DNA of 5,253 nt from Methylophilaceae bacterium UBA5127 (GTDB taxonomy: Bacteria; Pseudomonadota; Gammaproteobacteria; Burkholderiales; Methylophilaceae), in the NCBI GenBank assembly GCA_002414145.1, contig DHYP01000044.1:34219-39471 (forward strand). Direction: 5' to 3'. Positions 1-5,253 of the stretch are shown one piece after another. Every line of letters begins with the position of its first letter. Within the stretch, counting starts at the first letter, position 1. A program made the position numbers and the translations under genes. The notes under the pieces were generated by a model that saw only the letters and a list, made by a program, of their open reading frames with translations, made no database searches and was not told the DNA's origin.

Positions 1-723
1 CATGGAGCCAAACATCATGGTGACCCATGCTGCAGCAAAGGCAATGATTTCTTTTAAGTCTGCCGCAGGCCAAAAAGAAAACTTACCTGCATCACTCGCG
101 TGTTGAATGACTCTGCTTACCCCGCCCGCCATGCCACTAACTTCGTTACCTATAATGAGCATACCGATACAAATAATCACCATTTGAAGCAAGTCAGTAA
201 TTGCGACAGCCCACATGCCGCCAAATATCGTGTAGATTAAAATCGTGCCTGCTCCGATTGTCATGCCCATGAGTTTGCTGATTTCTCCTGCGGAAACCAC
301 ATTAAATACCAGACCGAGTGCTGTGATTTGTGCGCCTACCCAACCTAGGTAGGAAATCACAATGGCTATAGTGGTGAGCACTTCTACTTTGCGTCCAAAG
401 CGTTGTTTATAGAAATCACCGATGGTGAGTAGGTTCATCCGATACAAGGGTGCAGCAAAAAATAATCCGACAAGAATCAAGCACATAGATGCGCCCACTG
501 GGTCTGCTACTACGCCATGTAAACCCTCTTGTAAAAAGGTGGCGGGGATGCCTAATACGGTTTCTGAGCCAAACCATGTGGCAAAAACTGTCGCGGTCAC
601 CATATAAAATGGTAAATGGCGACCTGCTATCGCAAAGTCTTTAGTGTTATGGACGCGGCTGGCTGCCCATAGGCCAATGCCCACAGAAACCACCCAATAA
701 GCTATTACAAACCAAAAAAGCAC
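1..723 (-). CDS. Sodium:solute symporter (SSS family), N-terminal 241 residues, cut by window edge
   Basis: Reading leftwards from a GTG codon at 723-721, an open frame runs without a stop to base 1, giving 241 residues. The protein is a polytopic inner-membrane protein with hydrophobic segments at about residues 2-22, 38-58, 72-92, 115-142, 155-172, 174-192 and 225-240. SSS-family hallmarks are visible: the loop NTKDFAIAGRHLP (26-38) after the first helix, and GGMWAVAITDLLQMVIICIG (168-187), which matches the conserved helix with TD and LQ. Members couple Na+ (sometimes H+) entry to uptake of a solute; the substrate cannot be told from this part. The GTG is chosen because an in-frame TAA lies four codons upstream and AGAGGA sits 7 nt before it. 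The gene starts 29 nt after the DUF2147 stop, so it is probably the last visible gene of the operon. The missing C-terminus leaves open a fusion to a sensor kinase, as in CbrA-type proteins. Confidence 0.88.
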   Translation of the reverse strand, partial: MLFWFVIAYWVVSVGIGLWAASRVHNTKDFAIAGRHLPFYMVTATVFATWFGSETVLGIPATFLQEGLHGVVADPVGASMCLILVGLFFAAPLYRMNLLTIGDFYKQRFGRKVEVLTTIAIVISYLGWVGAQITALGLVFNVVSAGEISKLMGMTIGAGTILIYTIFGGMWAVAITDLLQMVIICIGMLIIGNEVSGMAGGVSRVIQHASDAGKFSFWPAADLKEIIAFAAAWVTMMFGSM

Positions 724-730
724 GCTGATT

Positions 731-736
731 TCCTCT
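731..736 (-). promoter_or_regulatory. Ribosome binding site of the symporter gene
   Basis: On the minus strand AGAGGA lies 7 nt before the GTG at 723. This is a good Shine-Dalgarno match at normal spacing and it decides the non-ATG start, together with the in-frame TAA just upstream. The site lies in the 29-nt gap after the DUF2147 stop codon. Confidence 0.7.
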
Positions 737-752
737 TATAAATATAGTGTGG

Positions 753-1202
753 TTATTCGACTCTCGTCCAAATTTGAGAGCGACCTAATAATGAAATGCC
801 AATAAAGCCTCTGACTTCTAGCTGTTGTCCAGTATCACTCAGCTTCATTTTGCAACGGTATATTTTGCCATTTTCAGGATCCAGTATTTCTCCACCTTCA
901 TACAGAGAGCCGTTTTGTTTGAGGCCTTTGGCGACAGTCATGCCAATGATTTTCTTGCCTTTACGCTCGTCGGTACATTTATCGCAGACAGACTCACCCG
1001 TATCAGTCTCTCTCAAGCCTTTCTCCACCACAGCCACATACTCACCTTGGTTTTCTGAAATGCGGATCAATGAGCGTGGTTTGCCTGTTTTATCGTCTAT
1101 GGTTTTCCATAAGCCAGTCGCGGTGAGCTGTTCAGCATAGACTGCTTGGCAGGTAATGATAAAAGCAAAAATAATCACAGATTTGAGTAAGTGTACGGTC
1201 AT
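753..1202 (-). CDS. Secreted DUF2147 family protein
   Basis: This 149-residue protein has an N-terminal signal peptide: K7, a hydrophobic core at about 8-17, and a likely signal peptidase I site after VYA (21-23). The mature part of about 126 residues should be periplasmic. Recognisable DUF2147 features are GLWKTIDDKTGKPRS (30-44), a CDKC pair (C73, C76), EGGEILDPENGKIYRC (102-117, third cysteine C117), and the C-terminal block EVRGFIGISLLGRSQIWTR (129-147). The length is typical of this family, which is widespread in proteobacteria and has no established biochemical function that I know of. It starts 28 nt after the ubiB stop and ends 29 nt before the symporter start, so it is probably co-transcribed. 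The Shine-Dalgarno is weak (GAGA about 10 nt before the ATG). C18 in the signal peptide is not in a proper lipobox (IITC), so a lipoprotein is unlikely. Confidence 0.9.
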   Translation of the reverse strand: MTVHLLKSVIIFAFIITCQAVYAEQLTATGLWKTIDDKTGKPRSLIRISENQGEYVAVVEKGLRETDTGESVCDKCTDERKGKKIIGMTVAKGLKQNGSLYEGGEILDPENGKIYRCKMKLSDTGQQLEVRGFIGISLLGRSQIWTRVE

Positions 1203-1230
1203 CAGTATTGTCTCAACGATCTAACAGGAA

Positions 1231-2787
1231 TTATTTCAGTAAGATTATGATTAAACTCACTAATTGTAGCAATACTAAAATGAAGATAGCGAGCATCGTC
1301 CACTTTTGCCATCGAGATTGACGGTGTTGCTCAGCAATCAAGTTGGCAATATTGGTTTGCACTGGCAAGCTTTGTTGTGTTTGTATTTGTTGCGTTAAAA
1401 ATTGATGCCATAAGCGTGGCATATGCGGTGCATTTTTAAGGATAAATGGCAATTCATGCTTGAGGCTTTTGGCAATGCTACGCCAGCCGACTTGCTCGCT
1501 CATCCAGTGTTTTAAGAATGGTTTAGCCGTTTGCCATAAGTCAATATTAGGATCCAAATCACGCCCTAAGCCTTCAATGTTCAGTAAAGTTTTTTGTAAC
1601 ATGACCAGTTGCGGTTGTATATTGACGCCAAAACGACGTGACATTTGAAACAGGCTAAGTAAGGTGCGACCAAAGGAGATTTCCTTGAGCGGTTTCTTAA
1701 AGATAGGCTCACAAATTGCGCGAATAGCAGTTTCGAGCTCTTCTATATTGGTGTCAGGAGGTACCCAGCCAGACTCGACATGCGCTACCGCCACATCTCG
1801 GTAATCGCGATTAAAAAAGGCGAGAAAATTGCGGGCTAGATAGTATTTATCATTTTCGGTGAGGCTGCCCATGATGCCAAAATCAAGAGCAATATACTTG
1901 CCTTTGTCTGATCCTTCATCCATTACTTGAATATTGCCTGGATGCATATCCGCATGAAAAAAGCCATCTCTGAACACTTGAGTAAAAAAGATTTCCACGC
2001 CGTCATGGGCAAGCTGAGTGATGTCTATGCCTTTGTTGCGTAAGGTATCAATCTGGCTGACCGGGGTGCCATGCATGCGTTGCATGGTCATGACTTCTTT
2101 GCGACAAAAATCCCAATACACTTCTGGTATAAGCAGGCGTCTATCGCTGAAGTTACGTGCAAGTTGACTACAATTGGCGGCTTCTAACGTTAAATCCAAT
2201 TCGTGTTGGGTATGCCGTGCAAACTCATCCACAATTTCCAGAGGTTTTAAACGCTTGCCTTCGCTGGATAGTGTCTGTAACAACCATGCAAGACTCTTGA
2301 TCAGTGCTAAATCTTGTTGGATAATCTTGCTAATATCTGGTCTAAGCACTTTGACCGCTACCTCTTGGCCGTTAAGGAGTACGGCAAAGTGGACTTGCGC
2401 GACAGAGGCACTCGCTACAGGGGTTGGCTCTATGTGATGATAAATCTGATTGAGTGGCAAGCCAAAAGCAGCTTCGATGCTTTTTTGTACTTCCTCAAAT
2501 GTAAACGGGGGCACTTGATCTTGGAGTTTTGCCAATTCATCGGCGACATCTGGGGGGAGTAAATCGCGGCGTGTAGATAACACTTGACCAAACTTGACAA
2601 AAATAGGCCCGAGTTTTTCTAGCGCAAGACGCAAACGCTCTCCACGCGGAGCAGTGGTTTTGCGCCAGAAGAGAAGAGTGTTAATCAGTGTGTGTAGTGG
2701 TTTAAGAGAACCATGTATAGCAAAAAACTCATCCAGTCTGAACCAAACAAGCACATAAAAAATGTAAAACAGACGTAGGTAATGCAT
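1231..2787 (-). CDS. ubiB: UbiB, atypical protein-kinase-like (ABC1/ADCK/COQ8) ubiquinone biosynthesis factor
   Basis: UbiB is a membrane-anchored kinase-like ATPase needed for ubiquinone synthesis, probably helping extract lipid intermediates or organise the Ubi enzymes rather than phosphorylating proteins. All family motifs are present in 518 residues: KFGQ (65-68) of the KxGQ extension; the alanine-rich nucleotide loop ASASVAQVH (125-133); the VAVKV lysine K146; the ExD motif E196/D198; the catalytic loop HADMHPGN (278-285, D280 and N285); and the metal-binding LDFG (301-304). The region from SGWVPPDTN (339-347) through EISFGRTLLSLF (369-380) to QPQLVMLQKTLL (391-402) is close to E. coli UbiB as I recall it. 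The N-terminus (1-17) is hydrophobic/amphipathic and also aligns with E. coli, which supports the start. The C-terminus has one clear membrane segment (about 497-517) and ends at once, whereas E. coli UbiB (546 aa) has two. It begins 9 nt after ubiJ without a clear Shine-Dalgarno, suggesting translational coupling. Confidence 0.97.
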   Translation of the reverse strand: MHYLRLFYIFYVLVWFRLDEFFAIHGSLKPLHTLINTLLFWRKTTAPRGERLRLALEKLGPIFVKFGQVLSTRRDLLPPDVADELAKLQDQVPPFTFEEVQKSIEAAFGLPLNQIYHHIEPTPVASASVAQVHFAVLLNGQEVAVKVLRPDISKIIQQDLALIKSLAWLLQTLSSEGKRLKPLEIVDEFARHTQHELDLTLEAANCSQLARNFSDRRLLIPEVYWDFCRKEVMTMQRMHGTPVSQIDTLRNKGIDITQLAHDGVEIFFTQVFRDGFFHADMHPGNIQVMDEGSDKGKYIALDFGIMGSLTENDKYYLARNFLAFFNRDYRDVAVAHVESGWVPPDTNIEELETAIRAICEPIFKKPLKEISFGRTLLSLFQMSRRFGVNIQPQLVMLQKTLLNIEGLGRDLDPNIDLWQTAKPFLKHWMSEQVGWRSIAKSLKHELPFILKNAPHMPRLWHQFLTQQIQTQQSLPVQTNIANLIAEQHRQSRWQKWTMLAIFILVLLQLVSLIIILLK

Positions 2788-2796
2788 GCGGGTGAG

Positions 2797-3393
2797 TTAA
2801 CTTTCTTCTATAGAGGTGTCTTTTTGACGTATCAGTTTTTCTAGACGTTTTTCCAAGCGGTCAACGTCATCTCTTAGGGTATCAACCTCTTGATTAAATT
2901 GGTTTATATGGCGTTTTTTGGCAAGAATTCTTTTTTCCTCTAGCCAGTATTCGGAGAGCATTTCAGCCGCATTGATACTTTGTTTTTTGAGTTCTGCTAA
3001 GCTTTTTTTTGTCAATTCACTCATCTTATATGCAGCTACATCACCTACTACTGTGCTGAGGTCTTCTTCAATATCCCAGCGCATAAGCTGTAATACTTTA
3101 CTAACTTCAGTTGCAAAATGCGTGTCGCCATCGATTTTAATATATGTTTTAGCTGCTTCATCTTTTGTTAATAAACGTATGGCTAGACTAGGTTGAATGT
3201 GGACAATGGCATCAGCTTCGGCGGTTTCTCCAGCAATGCATAAGCTACCGTCTTCAAGAATTTGTACATGGGCTTGAATGACACTGAAATCAAATTGTAT
3301 GGTTTTTCCAGCAAATGGCACTAAATGTGGTCTTGCCCACTGATTTTGGTTGGTAATGTGTTGTAAAAAGCGTGTGACAAGCGGTTTAAACAT
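2797..3393 (-). CDS. ubiJ: UbiJ, SCP2-domain accessory factor of ubiquinone biosynthesis
   Basis: This 198-residue protein matches UbiJ in length (E. coli 201 aa), layout and operon position. Residues about 5-108 form an SCP2 (sterol carrier protein 2) lipid-binding fold; FKPLVTRFL at the start and DADAIVHIQPS-like strands around 60-70 fit the family. Residues 107-121, including VVGDVAAY, correspond to the conserved GDIAA stretch that closes the domain. The tail (about 124-190) is strongly helical and charged, with a coiled-coil-like heptad run ending DDVDRLEKRLEKLIRQ (175-190). In E. coli UbiJ binds ubiquinone intermediates and works with UbiK in the soluble Ubi complex; here that role is by homology. 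The ATG follows the ubiE TAA directly (TAAATG). The nearest Shine-Dalgarno match (AAGGA, 3406-3410) is 12 nt away, so re-initiation by ribosomes finishing ubiE is likely. A generic annotation would be 'SCP2 sterol-binding domain protein'. Confidence 0.92.
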   Translation of the reverse strand: MFKPLVTRFLQHITNQNQWARPHLVPFAGKTIQFDFSVIQAHVQILEDGSLCIAGETAEADAIVHIQPSLAIRLLTKDEAAKTYIKIDGDTHFATEVSKVLQLMRWDIEEDLSTVVGDVAAYKMSELTKKSLAELKKQSINAAEMLSEYWLEEKRILAKKRHINQFNQEVDTLRDDVDRLEKRLEKLIRQKDTSIEES

Positions 3394-4140
3394 TTAGAGC
3401 TTGTATCCTTTATGTAACGCAACTACGCCTGCTGAGAGGTTGTAATAATCCACTTTGTCCAAGCCAGCGTCTAACATCATTTGTTTTAATGTTTCTTGAT
3501 CCGGATGCATGCGTATACTTTCCGCTAGGTATTGGTAGCTATCCGCATCCTTGGCGATGAATTTTCCAAGTAGCGGTAGCAATTTGAAGGAGTAGGCATC
3601 ATAAGCTTTTTCGAGCGGTTGCCAAACTTTAGAAAACTCTAATACTAACAAGCGCCCGCCGACTTTAAGTACGCGCTGCATTTCTTGAAGCGCGATGTCT
3701 TTATGTGTCATATTCCGCAGACCAAAGGCTACGATGACGCAATCAAACTGCTGATCGGCAAATGGGAGTTGTTCTGCGTTACATTGTGTTGCTGGCACAG
3801 CTAAGCCTGCATCTATCATGCGGTCACGTCCTACGGAGAGCATGGAAGCGTTAATATCAGTGAGCACTACTTGCCCGCTCGCGCCTACTTTTTTAGCAAA
3901 AAGTTTGGATAAATCACCGCTGCCACCTGCAATATCAAGCACCTTGTCACCAGCTTTAACACCGCTTGTATCTACAGCAAAGCGTTTCCATAAACGGTGC
4001 ATCCCCGCAGACATGACGTCATTCATCACATCATATTTTTGTGCTACAGAATGAAATACTTCACCTACTTTTTTTTGTTTTTCGTGCTCAGCAACTGTTT
4101 TAAAGCCAAAATGGGTAGTGTTTTCTGTATTATTTTGCAT
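3394..4140 (-). CDS. ubiE: UbiE, demethylubiquinone/demethylmenaquinone C-methyltransferase
   Basis: UbiE is a SAM-dependent class I methyltransferase that adds the ring C-methyl group to 2-octaprenyl-6-methoxy-1,4-benzoquinol-type intermediates and, where menaquinone is made, to demethylmenaquinol. In the 248-residue form chosen here the signatures are [16 protein letters not shown] (36-51), the SAM-binding loop [11 protein letters not shown] (67-77) with acidic D95 after strand 2, [10 protein letters not shown] (139-148), [15 protein letters not shown] (156-170), and the C-terminal block [18 protein letters not shown] (198-215) through [18 protein letters not shown]. An in-frame ATG at 4149 would add three residues (MHN). 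I prefer 4140 because AAGGA lies 8 nt upstream and the distance to TTHFGF then equals that of E. coli UbiE. With this start the gene overlaps the DUF971 gene by 11 nt and abuts ubiJ with no gap. Confidence 0.97.
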   Translation of the reverse strand: MQNNTENTTHFGFKTVAEHEKQKKVGEVFHSVAQKYDVMNDVMSAGMHRLWKRFAVDTSGVKAGDKVLDIAGGSGDLSKLFAKKVGASGQVVLTDINASMLSVGRDRMIDAGLAVPATQCNAEQLPFADQQFDCVIVAFGLRNMTHKDIALQEMQRVLKVGGRLLVLEFSKVWQPLEKAYDAYSFKLLPLLGKFIAKDADSYQYLAESIRMHPDQETLKQMMLDAGLDKVDYYNLSAGVVALHKGYKL

Positions 4141-4519
4141 GTTGTGCATCCTTGCGTTGGTGTCCTGCCGCTTCTAGTTTGCCGATGTACTCCAGCCATA
4201 GCGCTTCGTAGTGCTCTGCCAAATAGTATAAATAATCCCAAGAGTATAAGCCTGTATCATGACCATCACTAAATACTAGCTTGACCGCATAATTGCCTAC
4301 AGGTTCTATGGCAGTAATATTGACCGCTTCTTTGCCAATTTGTAAGACTTCTTGACCAATCCCGTGACCTTTGACTTCTGCTGAAGGTGAGTACACGCGC
4401 AGGAATTCACAAGAAAGCATACATTCAGTGTTGTTATCAAAATGAATTTCAAGAAGCCTAGATGCTTGATGTAGTCTGATATCGACTGGGCGAGGTGTTT
4501 GTGGGCTGAGTCCGCTCAT
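4130..4519 (-). CDS. DUF971 / GBBH-like N-terminal domain protein
   Basis: This 129-residue cytoplasmic protein is a stand-alone DUF971 domain, the fold also found at the N-terminus of gamma-butyrobetaine hydroxylase. Diagnostic stretches are the strand LLEIHFDNN (22-30), [18 protein letters not shown] (36-53) and [19 protein letters not shown] (79-97). Cysteines C33 and C37 and histidine H87 lie at positions loosely reminiscent of the zinc site of gamma-butyrobetaine hydroxylase, but a full ligand set is not evident, so zinc binding is not claimed. The tail (about 110-129) is charged and probably disordered or helical. No precise function is established that I know of; related domains appear near or fused to Mrp/ApbC-type iron-sulfur proteins. 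Its 3' end overlaps ubiE by 11 nt, making it the first gene of the presumed operon. The ATG has no strong Shine-Dalgarno; no better upstream start was seen. Confidence 0.9.
   Translation of the reverse strand: MSGLSPQTPRPVDIRLHQASRLLEIHFDNNTECMLSCEFLRVYSPSAEVKGHGIGQEVLQIGKEAVNITAIEPVGNYAVKLVFSDGHDTGLYSWDYLYYLAEHYEALWLEYIGKLEAAGHQRKDAQHAK
4149..4153 (-). promoter_or_regulatory. Ribosome binding site that decides the ubiE start
   Basis: On the minus strand AAGGA is followed by 8 nt and then the ATG at 4140-4138. The alternative ATG at 4149-4147 overlaps the last base of this motif and so cannot use it. The site lies inside the 3' end of the DUF971 gene, consistent with coupled translation. Confidence 0.65.
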
Positions 4520-4556
4520 GGTAATCGTTAATTAATACAAAATGCGATAGGGTGAA

Positions 4557-4565
4557 ATGATAACA
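4557..4565 (-). promoter_or_regulatory. Candidate extended -10 promoter for the DUF971-ubi operon
   Basis: Read on the minus strand, TGTTATCAT fits an extended -10 element (TGn plus TATCAT, 5 of 6 to TATAAT). The predicted transcript would start near 4550, giving a leader of about 30 nt before the ATG at 4519. No good -35 hexamer is found at 16-18 bp spacing, which extended -10 promoters can tolerate. This is a pattern match only. Confidence 0.35.
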
Positions 4566-4659
4566 GAACATGCGGTTTAAGCCATTTAGAATCCATTTTT
4601 ATTGAAAAAACAACGAATCGCAACCGTTTGTAGTAAAAAATGAACCTTTTATCTGATAA

Positions 4660-4713
4660 TTATTTGAAAAATCCATCTTAGCCTACTGATTTATTTGATA
4701 AAAATTTATTTCA
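4660..4713 (+). repeat. Three short direct repeats TTATTTGA / TTATTTGA / TTATTTCA
   Basis: TTATTTGA occurs at 4660-4667 and again at 4691-4698, 31 bp apart (about three helical turns). A one-mismatch copy TTATTTCA follows at 4706-4713, 15 bp further on. They lie upstream of and across the candidate dynamin-gene promoter. They could be binding sites for a regulator or an UP-like AT-rich element, but words this short can recur by chance in AT-rich DNA. Confidence 0.3.
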
Positions 4714-4722
4714 TGTTAGAGT
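4695..4722 (+). promoter_or_regulatory. Candidate sigma-70 promoter for the dynamin-like gene
   Basis: A -35 like TTGATA (4695-4700, 5 of 6 to TTGACA) is followed after 16 bp by TAGAGT (4717-4722, 4 of 6 to TATAAT). TG at 4714-4715 adds an extended -10 element. Transcription would start near 4729, leaving a leader of about 25 nt before the ATG at 4755. The AT-rich DNA upstream could act as an UP element. Pattern match only. Confidence 0.4.
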
Positions 4723-4754
4723 GATATTGTAAAAAAGTGTGAATTGGAATTCAT

Positions 4755-5253
4755 ATGGCAGAAAATAGATTGGCGCATCAGTTTGCGGCCTATTCTGAGT
4801 GGAGACAATCCCTCATGGATTGCATTAGTGATTACCGTAACTGGTTAAACGAGCATGAGCTGAATGATTCTCAAACAGAGGTGCGCATCACGCAATTGCT
4901 TGAGCGCTTACGTGAAGATAAATTGAATGTCGCGTTTGTGGCAGAATTTTCACGTGGTAAATCTGAGCTGATTAACGCAATATTTTTTGCGGATTACGGT
5001 CAGCGGCTGCTCCCTTCAAGTGCTGGTCGTACCACAATGTGTCCTACCGAGTTGCTATACGATTCATCCAAACCAACTTCCCTGCAGTTATTACCAATCG
5101 ACACACGAACTACGGATGTCTCTACTTCAGAGTATAAGCGCTATCCAGAAGAGTGGACTGTGATTGAGTTTGATGTGAACTCCAATGACAGCATGGTCAA
5201 TGCCTTCAAACAAGTGAGTAGTACCAAACGGGTCAGCGCAGAAGAGGCTGAAA
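4755..5253 (+). CDS. Dynamin-family GTPase, N-terminal 166 residues, cut by window edge
   Basis: The open frame runs from ATG at 4755 to the right edge without a stop. An in-frame TGA at 4740-4742 leaves no earlier ATG, and GGA (4746-4748) sits 6 nt upstream as a modest Shine-Dalgarno. Residues 1-56 look helical and charged, as expected of the segment preceding the GTPase domain in bacterial dynamins. The P-loop region is NVAFVAEFSRGKSELINAIF (58-77), with G68, K69 and S70 as the GKS core. The G2 switch region LLPSSAGRTTMCPTELLYD (85-103), with threonines T93/T94, matches the TT..PTE pattern of dynamin-like proteins. The G3 and G4 motifs and the membrane-binding stalk lie beyond the window. 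Such proteins bind and remodel membranes on GTP hydrolysis; the role of this one is unknown. The first P-loop glycine is alanine (A63) and E71 replaces the usual threonine after GKS. It is transcribed away from the ubi operon. Confidence 0.88.
   Translation, partial: MAENRLAHQFAAYSEWRQSLMDCISDYRNWLNEHELNDSQTEVRITQLLERLREDKLNVAFVAEFSRGKSELINAIFFADYGQRLLPSSAGRTTMCPTELLYDSSKPTSLQLLPIDTRTTDVSTSEYKRYPEEWTVIEFDVNSNDSMVNAFKQVSSTKRVSAEEAE

Larger units (their letters stand above)
4520..4754. other. AT-rich divergent intergenic region
   Basis: These 235 bp lie between the starts of the DUF971 gene (minus) and the dynamin-like gene (plus). They must hold both promoters. The sequence is clearly more AT-rich than the flanking genes, with A and T runs near 4597-4611, 4635-4640 and 4699-4711. 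It contains an 8-bp palindrome TTAATTAA (4528-4535) and short repeated TTATTTGA words on the dynamin side. I see no tRNA, no convincing small ORF, no strong hairpin followed by a T-run and no riboswitch-like structure. Confidence 0.8.

Noticed and set aside
422..607. Plus-strand 61-codon frame and other plus-strand frames between about 796 and 4272
   Set aside because: All lie antisense to well-supported minus-strand genes, have low-complexity or implausible proteins and no ribosome binding or family resemblance; they are shadows.
761..780. CTCTC...GAGAG inverted repeat as a terminator after the DUF2147 gene
   Set aside because: The stem is only 5 bp with a 10-nt loop, it lies within the coding end, and no T-run follows; the symporter gene begins shortly after.
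2069..2087. Perfect inverted repeat CCATGCA - 5 nt - TGCATGG, next to palindrome GTCATGAC (2087-2094)
   Set aside because: It lies in the middle of ubiB and is explained by the codons for conserved Met-Gln-Arg-Met-His-Gly residues; there is no T-run or regulatory context.
4596..4610. TTTTT-ATTG-AAAAAA hairpin as an intrinsic terminator in the divergent region
   Set aside because: The stem is A-T only, with no GC-rich part, and it sits between two divergent starts where no upstream gene needs termination.
4695..4708. Possible FNR-type site, TTGAT - 4 nt - ATTTA
   Set aside because: Only the left half fits; the right half matches ATCAA at 3 of 5 positions, expected often in AT-rich DNA.
4747..4757. 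GAATTCATATG (adjacent EcoRI and NdeI sites) at the dynamin-gene start, resembling an expression-vector junction
   Set aside because: No vector sequence, tag or promoter is present; the flanks are natural AT-rich intergenic DNA and a native-looking gene, so chance is the better explanation.

Overview
The window looks like a chromosomal segment of a Gram-negative proteobacterium, most likely a betaproteobacterium. The protein sequences closely follow the UbiE, UbiJ and UbiB families of that phylum. The order DUF971 - ubiE - SCP2/ubiJ - ubiB is one I associate with Betaproteobacteria. Base composition appears moderate (mid-40s %GC by eye), which would fit Methylophilaceae such as Methylotenera. 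That placement is inference, not something the sequence proves.

Layout: six genes lie on the minus strand and read leftwards from about 4519. In order of transcription they are a DUF971 protein (4519-4130), ubiE (4140-3394), ubiJ (3393-2797), ubiB (2787-1231), a secreted DUF2147 protein (1202-753) and a sodium:solute symporter (723-1, cut by the left edge). Junctions are an 11-nt overlap, 0, 9, 28 and 29 nt, with no convincing terminator between them, so one polycistronic unit is the simplest reading. A 235-bp AT-rich gap (4520-4754) separates this unit from a divergent plus-strand gene for a dynamin-family GTPase, which is cut by the right edge after 166 codons.

Functionally the core is late ubiquinone (and possibly menaquinone) biosynthesis. 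UbiE is the C-methyltransferase, UbiJ the SCP2-domain accessory protein that helps organise the Ubi complex around its lipid intermediates, and UbiB the membrane-anchored atypical kinase/ATPase. In E. coli ubiE-ubiJ-ubiB is followed by tatABC; here the downstream positions hold DUF2147 and a symporter, and a DUF971 gene is coupled upstream. There are no RNA genes, CRISPR arrays, insertion sequences or other mobile elements that I can see.

Much of the window is ordinary housekeeping sequence. The points worth a second look are the coupled DUF971 gene, the non-canonical P-loop of the dynamin-like GTPase, the shortened membrane anchor of UbiB, the correct start of ubiE, and the repeat-bearing divergent promoter region. 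I see no clear evidence for a wholly new system.
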